64,000 nucleotides of DNA, taken from Bacillus mycoides. GTDB lineage: Bacteria; Bacillota; Bacilli; Bacillales; Bacillaceae_G. Position numbers and translations under genes: made by a program. The notes beneath the pieces were generated by a model. It was not told the DNA's origin. It saw only the letters and a list, made by a program, of their open reading frames with translations, and made no database searches. Location of the stretch: NCBI RefSeq assembly GCF_018742245.1, contig NZ_CP036135.1, positions 62,001-126,000 of the forward strand, read 5' to 3'. This document shows positions 57,692-64,000 of this stretch, piece by piece; position 1 is the stretch's first letter; each line of letters starts with the position of its first letter.

Positions 57692-58795
57692 ATGAAAAAG
57701 TATGCCTATAATGACATCACTCTTATGCAGTATATTGTTTTAATCAATGGAATGCAGGTGGCCACTGGCGTTTTATCACTTCCGCGCGTGCTTGCAGAAA
57801 ACGCTGGAACAGATGGATGGATAGCTATATTGATTGGTTGGATATTCTCCACAATATCAGGTGTTTTTATCGTGAAAACTGCTGCAAGATATCCCGAGGA
57901 CACGATTTATGACATTCTTATACGATTGTTTGGAAAAATAGTAGGGAAAGCATTCGTTGTTATTTACATGATGTACTTCGCTTTTTATACTTGTATCGTT
58001 CTTGTAAACGCTATGCTTTTTCTTAAGGGATGGCTTCTTCCGAAAACGCCTGACTATATCGTTATCTTTTTGTTTTCGATTCCTACCTTTTTTGTTGCGC
58101 GTAACGGTCCTCGTATTATAGGGCGATACTCCGAACTTTTTTTTTATATGGCGCTTTGGATTCCGTTGTTTTTTTTGATACCGCTTAAAGAGAACGGAAG
58201 TTGGATGCCCTTCTTTCCGCTATTAAAAGAAGGATGGAAACCTGTATTAACGGCTGTACCGACCACTATTTTTGCTTATTTAGGGTTTGATATTGCTTTC
58301 TTTTTATATCCTTTTTTACAAAAAAAACAGTATGCAGTCCATGGAATGGTTATTGCAAACACATTAACGATGTTATTTTATTTATTTACTACTATTGTTT
58401 GTTTTGCTTATTTTAGCCCTGATAGCATTACGCAATATAATCAACCGGTACTAAATTTAGTGAAAGTAATTGAATTTCGTTTTTTAGAACGTTTTGACAT
58501 GATTTTATTGGCTGTTTACTTAACCATTGTTTCCACATCATGGATTCCTGCCCTATACTGTTCTGTATTTTGTTCAAGCCAATTACTTGGAAAACAAGAT
58601 CATAGCTCTCATGTGGTTGTTCTCTTATTGCTCATTATCGGCATCATATTTTGGACTCATCCTAGTTGGAATGAAGCCGAAATTTGGCAACAGGTATTTT
58701 CGAATGCTGGATTAGGATTAACCTATATATTACCTATCATTTTATGGCTGTACTGCTGTCTATATGAGAAGTTTCGCCAGGGGAGGATACATTGA
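57692..58795 (+). CDS. Spore germination receptor subunit B (GerB family)
   Basis: Protein of 367 aa with about ten membrane helices, an APC-superfamily transporter-like fold. It begins MKKYAYNDITLMQYIVLING, with GVLSLPRVLAENAGTDGWIA, typical of GerAB. Start at 57692 (AAAAGGTGAAATC before the ATG), four bases after the A gene's stop; the frame is open further upstream, but inside the A gene. B subunits bind the germinant amino acid or nucleoside. All parts are intact. Confidence 0.94.
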   Translation: MKKYAYNDITLMQYIVLINGMQVATGVLSLPRVLAENAGTDGWIAILIGWIFSTISGVFIVKTAARYPEDTIYDILIRLFGKIVGKAFVVIYMMYFAFYTCIVLVNAMLFLKGWLLPKTPDYIVIFLFSIPTFFVARNGPRIIGRYSELFFYMALWIPLFFLIPLKENGSWMPFFPLLKEGWKPVLTAVPTTIFAYLGFDIAFFLYPFLQKKQYAVHGMVIANTLTMLFYLFTTIVCFAYFSPDSITQYNQPVLNLVKVIEFRFLERFDMILLAVYLTIVSTSWIPALYCSVFCSSQLLGKQDHSSHVVVLLLLIIGIIFWTHPSWNEAEIWQQVFSNAGLGLTYILPIILWLYCCLYEKFRQGRIH

Positions 58796-59895
58796 AAAGA
58801 AAAGTACTATGTTGTATTTTATTATCGGTGTTCATGATGACTGGATGCTTTGATCAAACAAATGTTGAAGATGTTTCTCTTACTCTTGTTCTTGGTATTG
58901 ATTTAGATCGTAATGATAATTTATTAGTGTATATATCTAGCCCTGTTTTCAATAAAGAAGCAAAGATAAAAGAAGAAACTACTGGTGTGAAATCTGCTAC
59001 GGTTCGAAAATCTAGAGAGCAATTTGATGCTACGGTTATGGCGCTTACCGCGGGAAGTAAAACACAGGTTATTTTAGTTGGAAAAAGGCTACTGAAACGA
59101 AAAAACTGGGAAAATCACCTCGATCCATTTTACCGAGATCCCAAAAATACAGTTACCGCAAGGGTTGTCGCTGTAGATGGGCCTGTTTCGGACGTCATCT
59201 TCTATAGCCCAAAAGATAAGCCGCGGCTTCCTATATATTTAACAAAACTAGTTGATACCGCTTCTTTAAGAAATATCACAGTAAAAACAACTCTTCAAGA
59301 ACTATATGAACAAAGAGCAGACAAAGGGGTAACAGCAAATATTACTGAGGTGAAAAAAAAGAATAAAATATGGGTGACAGGTACAGCTTTATTGGATGAA
59401 AAAGGAAAGTATAAATTAACGCTAAAATCTAATGAAACCAAACTATTACGCATTTTGCAACAAAGAACTACAGGTGAGTTTCCATTCACAATTCCAATTA
59501 AGCTAAAGTCGGATAGCCAAGATAAAGATTGGATAAGTTTTACTGCCAATGGTATTCAAGTAAAGACAAAGGCAAGATATGATAATCATTTTATATTTAA
59601 TGTAGATGTAAAGATGAGAATCGGTATTACAGAACGGCTTTTTTCGTTTAATACAAAAAAGGACGCAGCAAAATTACAAAAAGCGATTGAAACTAAGCTG
59701 GAAGCTGATTTCAATCAATTAATACAAAAAATGCAAACTGCCAAAATCGACCCTATTGGGCTTGGAGGATATGCAAGAACTTACACATATCCAGAATGGA
59801 AAAAAGTCCAAAATAAATGGAATAATGAATTAGCAAAGGGCGATGTAAACGTCAAGGTTAAGATTAAAATTGGCGGGATGGGAACGATTAAGTAA
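58792..59895 (+). CDS. Spore germination receptor subunit C (GerC family lipoprotein)
   Basis: Protein of 367 aa. Starts with TTG at 58792 (GGGGAGG seven bases upstream), overlapping the stop of the B gene (TTGA). Lipoprotein signal KRKVLCCILLSVFMMTGCF with Cys19 for lipidation. Three-domain GerAC fold: VEDVSLTLVLGIDLDRNDNL, an ITEVKKKNKIWVTGTALLDE region, and a C-terminal KIDPIGLGGYARTYTYPEWK. It anchors on the outer face of the spore inner membrane. It ends the operon. No clear terminator before the IS231-type element at 59980. Confidence 0.94.
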   Translation: MKRKVLCCILLSVFMMTGCFDQTNVEDVSLTLVLGIDLDRNDNLLVYISSPVFNKEAKIKEETTGVKSATVRKSREQFDATVMALTAGSKTQVILVGKRLLKRKNWENHLDPFYRDPKNTVTARVVAVDGPVSDVIFYSPKDKPRLPIYLTKLVDTASLRNITVKTTLQELYEQRADKGVTANITEVKKKNKIWVTGTALLDEKGKYKLTLKSNETKLLRILQQRTTGEFPFTIPIKLKSDSQDKDWISFTANGIQVKTKARYDNHFIFNVDVKMRIGITERLFSFNTKKDAAKLQKAIETKLEADFNQLIQKMQTAKIDPIGLGGYARTYTYPEWKKVQNKWNNELAKGDVNVKVKIKIGGMGTIK

Positions 59896-59979
59896 CACGA
59901 ATTCAACTGGAATTCGTACTGAAATTGCAAGTACCTTCTATTTTAGAAGTGGAAATGTCTTTAATAGGGGTTCCGCCCC

Positions 59980-60094
59980 ATCACAATCAAGCTAAGAAAA
60001 GCAAATACCCCAAAACGAGAAAATTGGCATCTCCAGGTGAAAAGGTACAATTTTTTATTTTGGGGTGCTATAAAATTTTTAAGTTGATGGACAT
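59980..60094 (+). mobile_element. IS231-type miniature element, third kind
   Basis: 115 bp between ATCACAATCAAGCTAAG (59980) and TTTTAAGTTGATGGACAT (to 60094). It is preceded by GGGGTTCCGCCCC, which contains the exact GGG(N)5CCC target consensus known for IS231A, and followed at once by a Tn3-type end. The interior differs from the 130-bp elements apart from CCCCAAAACGAGAAAAT-like words. Confidence 0.65.
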
Positions 60095-60132
60095 GGGGTC
60101 ACCATATCAAAAAAAGAAAATTGTACGTTTAG
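60095..60132 (+). repeat. Tn3-family terminal repeat, decayed inner end
   Basis: GGGGTCACCATATCAAAAAA then AGAAAATTGTACGTTTAG. Outer half identical to the 40.6- and 52.2-kb copies; inner ACGCTAAG changed to ACGTTTAG. Behind it GTACGTTAAGGAATTAG (60170) suggests further fragments. Confidence 0.65.
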
Positions 60133-60289
60133 ACATAAAAATGACACATTTCGATTAGTTCTCTGTACGTTAAGGAATTAGTTTGTATATTTGAGGAGAT
60201 GTACGAGACAGATGTGAATTTAGGGGGATCCAATATTTTCTATTCAAATATGATAGAATAGAAGTATATGCAAAACGGAGGAAAAACAA

Positions 60290-60565
60290 ATGAACTCAAA
60301 CACAAAACAGTTTATAAATGATATCCAGCAAAGAAAGAACAATTATATAGAAAATGTATTAATAGCAATACAACACCCTAAAAAAGAGCAATCTGAACAG
60401 GTCATTCAAAATATAGTAGAGAAGATGGATATGATGATTAGTTTAGTTACTACTTATATGAGGATTGAATTAGGATCTACGGAAGAATTAGAAGCACTTC
60501 AGGAAGAAATCATTCATGCTCAAGCATATATTCAAAAACGAAAATTTGAAGAAACACAGAGATAA
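60290..60565 (+). CDS. Small helical protein, unidentified
   Basis: Protein of 91 aa, all-helical and hydrophilic: MNSNTKQFINDIQQRKNNYI, EQVIQNIVEKMDMMISLVTT, STEELEALQEEIIHAQAYIQ. Start ATG 60290 after ACGGAGGAAAAACAA, a strong RBS. Coiled-coil tendency. The family is not recognised; similar small proteins occur around sporulation loci. No terminator is obvious. Confidence 0.7.
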   Translation: MNSNTKQFINDIQQRKNNYIENVLIAIQHPKKEQSEQVIQNIVEKMDMMISLVTTYMRIELGSTEELEALQEEIIHAQAYIQKRKFEETQR

Positions 60566-60632
60566 AACCCTGTATTTTTATTTGGGCGTCTATGACGCCA
60601 ATCTGTTATAAATCAAACTAGATGTAATTTGA

Positions 60633-60848
60633 TCATTGTTTTGGCATAATCCATACAATTTGCGGCACCTTATCTTCAGTGAGCAAATGATCTGGTTTCA
60701 CATTCTTTAACTTTCCTCTTACATTACCTCTTACAGTTTCAATAACCACATGTTTACCAATTACCGATTGTAATGTCTGATATACGTAGGGATTAGGTAC
60801 ACTTACCATATCTTGTTCACTAAAGTCATTTGCCTCTAAATAACTCAT
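60633..60848 (-). CDS. DUF2642-family protein (YuzF-like)
   Basis: Protein of 71 aa: VPNPYVYQTLQSVIGKHVVI, ETVRGNVRGKLKNVKPDHLL, PQIVWIMPKQ. This LSm-like small beta-barrel pattern (VIG-K-VVIxTVRGxVRGxL-xVxPDH) is typical of Bacillus DUF2642 proteins such as YuzF, which share features with spore-coat assembly factors. AGGAG(TCC) lies upstream of ATG 60848. The alternative ATG at 60809 is less likely. Confidence 0.82.
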   Translation of the reverse strand: MSYLEANDFSEQDMVSVPNPYVYQTLQSVIGKHVVIETVRGNVRGKLKNVKPDHLLTEDKVPQIVWIMPKQ

Positions 60849-61086
60849 TCTATAGGACTCCTTTCTAACTTACATTTTTCCTCTTAATATATGATATAAA
60901 TCTTATAACTATGCTAGAAGGATAATTCATTATAGGAACGAAAATAACATTTTAATAAGGTGCGTTTTCTATTCCTAAATTGCTAAAAAATTATTTATAT
61001 AAGGTTACTTTTACTAGTTAATAGGTGATTATATAGGGATATTTTGAATGTACATCCAGGCTGTTCCTTTCAAGATATGTATCATT

Positions 61087-61320
61087 TTAAATACGCCCTT
61101 TATTAGAATAGTGCTCATACATTTTTTGAGATTCTTTAGTAATACGTGCGTTAAGTAAAATTGCTAACAATAAAAACACTCCATATTTTCCCCCTGTAGC
61201 TCCTATGATAATCACACTACTACAAACAAGCACAATTAATAGGATAAACGAAACTAAATAAATACAGTCATAATTCTTTGACATTTTCTCGTATTTTATG
61301 CGTTCTTTCCTTGCATCCAT
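61087..61320 (-). CDS. Small two-helix membrane protein
   Basis: Protein of 77 aa: MDARKERIKYEKMSKNYDCI, helix 1 YLVSFILLIVLVCSSVIIIG, helix 2 YGVFLLLAILLNARI, then TKESQKMYEHYSNKGRI. Somewhat like YrhC-family proteins of Bacillus in length and topology, but not certain. Upstream of ATG 61320 there is AATTTAGATGG without a good RBS, so the start is uncertain. Confidence 0.6.
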   Translation of the reverse strand: MDARKERIKYEKMSKNYDCIYLVSFILLIVLVCSSVIIIGATGGKYGVFLLLAILLNARITKESQKMYEHYSNKGRI

Positions 61321-61387
61321 CTAAATTATCCATTTCACTATAAAATAAATCCCTACCTTAAAAAGAAAAATCTGTCCATTTAAATAA

Positions 61388-61456
61388 TTAGTTTGTTTTT
61401 TTAGCAACTAATGTATATAACATGAAAAGAAATCCTACCAATATTAAGCTTTCCAC
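61388..61456 (-). CDS. Possible 22-aa membrane peptide
   Basis: From a GTG at 61456: ESLILVGFLFMLYTLVAKKT-N, a single hydrophobic helix with basic end, behind AAGGAGAGGGTCGGGATTATC. RBS spacing is long. KdpF-like in size. Low certainty. Confidence 0.35.
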   Translation of the reverse strand: MESLILVGFLFMLYTLVAKKTN

Positions 61457-61541
61457 TATGATAATCCCGACCCTCTCCTTCCTTTTAACCCCCAACACAT
61501 CAGATGAAAATTATGTATATCCCATATTAACTGCAGCAAAC

Positions 61542-61580
61542 AAAAAGGATCTTCCCTTCTCGTAAAGGCTGATCCTTTTC
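61542..61580 (-). terminator. Terminator of the BC1881-like gene
   Basis: AAAAAGGATC / GATCCTTTTC hairpin with an inner CTTCCC...GTAAAG loop, 24 bases past the stop of the small gene at 61604. Confidence 0.75.
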
Positions 61581-61603
61581 TTCGTTCATTCAACTATTTC
61601 TAG

Positions 61604-61750
61604 CTATTCTTGATTAATTAGAATAACAGCTGGTCCATCTACACGAATTCCACCAACTTCGATTTTTTCATAAGGCTCAACTGTAATAGAAATGACCCCT
61701 TCCCGCTTCTTTAATTCATTACTTAATTCTTTTGTTAACATTTTTTTCAT
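61604..61750 (-). CDS. BC1881-family small protein
   Basis: Protein of 48 aa: MKKMLTKELSNELKKREGVI, SITVEPYEKIEVGGIRVDGP, AVILINQE. It matches what I recall of the BC1881 family, tiny conserved proteins of the B. cereus group often found in prophage or plasmid DNA, of unknown function. ATG 61750 with GGAGTGCACAC upstream. Its own terminator follows. Confidence 0.75.
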   Translation of the reverse strand: MKKMLTKELSNELKKREGVISITVEPYEKIEVGGIRVDGPAVILINQE

Positions 61751-61802
61751 GTGTGCACTCCTTCTTACTGCTTAATTTATTAGTGTTATGTAAATGAAAT
61801 TA

Positions 61803-61834
61803 AAAATGGTTTCCTGGTCTGGAAACCATTTTTT
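61803..61834. terminator. Terminator hairpin
   Basis: AAAATGGTTTCC / GGAAACCATTTTTT with TGGTCT loop. It could serve a plus-strand transcript ending here, but no gene is visible on that strand. Confidence 0.75.
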
Positions 61835-61837
61835 GTA

Positions 61838-62301
61838 GTTGACCATATGGTGTTACCAGTTCGTTTATCAATTTTACGTAAAGAAGAGATAAACAATTAC
61901 CTATTCACTGTCTCAGTAGATGTAAGGAACTCTTAAAGAGATAGCGGTGAGATCGATTGTTTTTTCTTCTAGAAATAATGACTTAGATAATATATTACCT
62001 AAAACAATGAAAGCCCTACCTCTCTTTCATCCTTACGGATCCTTGTCCGTGCCAGTGTGAATCAGGATTGCAAAAATCAAGTGACTATTTAATCGAGTTA
62101 TTTGATGCAACTTCGAACGTTCGTAAAAGAAATTTAAAAATAAAAATGGATTAGATTGAAGTAATAACAAAAGAGGTTCCTACTCTAAAAGTGAGCTGAA
62201 GAAGTTGAATGTCTTTGAAATGATTTACTTTTAATAATAATCATATTCCCGAAAAATTCAGGATATTTTCGGGGGATGTAATACATTATCTATAATGAAT
62301 C
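61838..62301. other. Spacer before the CarD-like gene
   Basis: About 460 bases without a credible coding frame. CCCGAAAA / TTTTCGGG at 62249-62276 is a possible CarD-gene terminator. The middle (62000-62070, TCCTTACGGATCCTTGTCCG) is GC-richer but has no assigned role. Confidence 0.5.
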
Positions 62302-62763
62302 TTAACAGAAACTTTTTATTTGATTTTCAGTGATTCCTTTAATTAATCCTAGTTCACTAATCAAAAATTCATGTGCGTTATCCAACATTTTTTTTTCGCT
62401 TGTATTAAGTGCCTTTTCTTTCTTCATACGCATTAAATCACGTACAACTTCAGCACCTTCTTGTATTTCACCCGTTTTTATTTTGTCCGTGTTCACTTTA
62501 TACCTTTGTTTCCACGGCAATAATCTATCTGATTCTCCATGCTGAAAAATGTGTATAATGTGTTTTAATGCAAGTATATCAGTAACTGGGCGTATACTCG
62601 AACTCAATATTTTACCCATAGGAATCATGACTTGCATATTACTGATTGACATTTTTATAACATAATACCGTTGTTTTTCCCCTGAGAATTCTTTTTCTTC
62701 TATGGCTTCAATTATACCTGCTCCGTGCATTGGATAAACAATGTTATCGCCAATTTGAAACAT
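62302..62763 (-). CDS. CarD/CdnL-family transcription factor
   Basis: Protein of 153 aa from ATG 62763 (GGAGGTGG upstream). N-terminal RNA-polymerase-interacting Tudor-like domain: MFQIGDNIVYPMHGAGIIEA, YYVIKMSISNMQVMIPMGKI. The C-terminal helical DNA-binding domain contains LLPWKQRYKVNTDKIKTGEI and EGAEVVRDLMRMKKEKALNT. CarD-family proteins bind the RNAP beta subunit and stabilise open promoter complexes. Paralogs of this size are common in Bacillus (YdeB-like). Stand-alone gene. Confidence 0.92.
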   Translation of the reverse strand: MFQIGDNIVYPMHGAGIIEAIEEKEFSGEKQRYYVIKMSISNMQVMIPMGKILSSSIRPVTDILALKHIIHIFQHGESDRLLPWKQRYKVNTDKIKTGEIQEGAEVVRDLMRMKKEKALNTSEKKMLDNAHEFLISELGLIKGITENQIKSFC

Positions 62764-62979
62764 ATAATCCACCTCCATATATGGTAACCTTGTTAAGCTT
62801 AACATATATGTGATTTTTTATCAAATATTTAATAATATCATAAATTTATTTTTAGTGTCAATATCTTTTTCTTCAAAAATAAAATTTAGTAAAAACAGCA
62901 CCAAATTTATAGGGAGCGTGTCGGATTTCGAATAAAGGGAAGGGGGATTTTCCCGCGTATATTCTGAAACCTTTACTAA

Positions 62980-63888
62980 TTAACGTAGATCAGTTTTCCC
63001 TTGAAAACGACCAAATCGATCCCGTATTTTTTTCAATCTTGTTTGGTACTCCAAAATCTCAATTCTTGCTTTTTCAGCTAGAGGTGCAATTGGTCTTAAA
63101 TCTTTTAACCCCCAATAATCAACCACTACATCAAGTACTTGATCAAAATATTGTAGCGGTCCATAGTTAGCTTCTTTTGCAATCACAGCCATTCTATTTT
63201 CAAAATCAGGCATGACAGCACCTGGCATTTTAAAATTCATAATTACATTGGCAATATGATAGCAATAATTAGGTTCCAATTCCAAATGTGTTCGAATGAC
63301 TTCTCGATAAAACGCATAATGAAGAGTTTCATCTTTTGCAAGACGGCGTAATAATGTAGCAAGATCTGGATCATGCTTACTTGCAACCTTAGCTACATTA
63401 TTGTAAAACACCATCGTTGCAAGTTCTTGTAGCGTCGTATACGTCATTGCTTCGATTGGTGTGTGAAAATCGGGCTCAAATCCCCCCTCAACGACTGACT
63501 TTCTTAATTCATGTAATCGTTTGGGATTCACACTTCGAGTGAGTAGTAAATATGTCTCCAATAAATTCGAATGTTGATCCTCTTCTGAAGTCCAAGTATG
63601 AATAAAGTCTGTAATAACAGAAAGGGACCCTTTAAAAGTCGCAGATAAATACGTTGTAAACCATGGTAAATTCACTTCTGTTAATAAAGCTGTTTCAATG
63701 GCCGTAATTACACCAGAAGGAAGAGTAACTTGACTTTCATCCCAAGGAACTCTTTTAAAGTCCATTCCCTTATCCCATGGTAAAAACTCATGATAACCCC
63801 AGTCTATCTTCTGCGCTCTTATTTTATGTTGTTCATACAGTTCTTTTAAACGTGGTTCTAATCGGAAATCTAAATCATTTGTTAGCAT
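62980..63888 (-). CDS. Acyl-ACP desaturase-like di-iron enzyme (FA_desaturase_2)
   Basis: Protein of 302 aa. Start placed at ATG 63888 (GGGGG ten bases upstream) rather than 63924. Ferritin-like di-iron motifs: Glu in ETALLTEVNLPWF, E-x-x-H in WTSEEDQHSNLLETYLL, Glu in LQELATMVFY, and E-x-x-H in AKDETLHYAFYREV. These are the four ligand helices of the plant-type stearoyl-ACP desaturase family. It would introduce a double bond into acyl chains with ferredoxin and O2. No redox partner is nearby. Lies at the window edge, with its promoter inside. Confidence 0.9.
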   Translation of the reverse strand: MLTNDLDFRLEPRLKELYEQHKIRAQKIDWGYHEFLPWDKGMDFKRVPWDESQVTLPSGVITAIETALLTEVNLPWFTTYLSATFKGSLSVITDFIHTWTSEEDQHSNLLETYLLLTRSVNPKRLHELRKSVVEGGFEPDFHTPIEAMTYTTLQELATMVFYNNVAKVASKHDPDLATLLRRLAKDETLHYAFYREVIRTHLELEPNYCYHIANVIMNFKMPGAVMPDFENRMAVIAKEANYGPLQYFDQVLDVVVDYWGLKDLRPIAPLAEKARIEILEYQTRLKKIRDRFGRFQGKTDLR

Positions 63889-64000
63889 ATATAAGTGCCC
63901 CCTTTTCTTATCATAGATAGTCATTCTATTTTTACATTCATTTTTATCCTTAAAAATTTTCTACAAATAAATATTACTTTCCTTTTTTTAAGTCAAACAT

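Noticed and set aside
40627..60132. The 38-bp GGGGTCACC repeats considered as integron attC or phage att sites
   Set aside because: GGGG at one end and ACGCTAAG at the other fit Tn3-family ends much better, and IS231 preference for such ends explains the insertions.

Overview
The window comes from a Bacillus cereus-group genome. AT content, Bacillus Shine-Dalgarno sequences (GGAGG-type) and families typical of that group (YbjQ, YjcZ, BC1881, DUF2642, a PagR-like ArsR regulator, a GerA-type germination operon, a neutral protease) all fit. A large plasmid or a plasmid-like accessory segment is the best guess. The evidence is the dense pile-up of IS231 (IS4 family), IS110, IS6/IS240, IS1182 and IS200/IS605 elements, Tn3-family 38-bp ends, a tyrosine recombinase and many decapitated genes. 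I see no replication origin, rRNA, tRNA or CRISPR array, so replicon type is not proven.

Layout. 1-6.5 kb: the end of a YbjQ gene, a PAS histidine kinase resembling sporulation kinases, a long gene-poor stretch, a repeat protein resembling DUF4046, a toxin-tail plus immunity-like remnant, yjcZ, a DM13 protein and a beheaded sensor kinase. 6.5-11.5 kb: an IS231 copy split by an IS110 element, directly abutting a second, intact IS231 with 13-bp target duplications. 12.4-17.7 kb: a PagR-like regulator, a CitS/CitT-type two-component pair and a secreted M4 neutral protease. 17.8-23.4 kb: IS231 and IS1182 debris, an HTH protein divergent from a tyrosine recombinase, a TnpB relic and a MarR regulator. 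23.5-28.4 kb: GatD and MurT, an ECF sigma factor with its anti-sigma factor, and a second YbjQ. 28.4-34.7 kb: TnpB-associated RNA relics, a truncated Fur/PerR gene next to katG, and a family of promoter-terminator cassettes that look like small RNA genes. 34.8-38.5 kb: an orphan OmpR-type regulator, a string of very small genes of conjugation-operon style, and an XRE/membrane-protein module. 39-47 kb: more IS231, TnpB and Tn3 debris, an Rpn-like nuclease, and a divergent pair of exported paralogs, one broken and one intact with cell-wall-binding repeats, then a third YbjQ. 47-50.2 kb: a truncated resolvase, a complete OmpR/kinase pair, a small exported repeat protein and an ABC-permease scrap. 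50-56 kb: Tn3 ends, IS231 relics, an exported toxin-like protein with a small membrane partner, an IS6 tail, an XRE regulator with operators and a third full-length IS231. 56-64 kb is quieter: a GerA-type tricistron with a sigma-G-like promoter, small conserved Bacillus genes, a CarD-like regulator and an acyl-ACP desaturase.

Common threads. IS231 ends repeatedly sit on or beside Tn3-family terminal repeats or GGG(N)5CCC-like sites, matching the known target preference of IS231A. Several elements exist only as small non-autonomous derivatives present twice. Regulators have repeatedly been cut away from their targets. Best candidates for undescribed biology are: (i) three homologous promoter-hairpin-terminator cassettes carrying direct TGTTAC repeats; (ii) TnpB-linked structured RNAs whose closing helix covaries between copies; (iii) the exported toxin-like gene at 51.1 kb with its membrane partner and a stranded partner paralog at 32.0 kb; (iv) the divergent exported paralogs at 42-46 kb. 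All calls come from reading the sequence; no database search was run.
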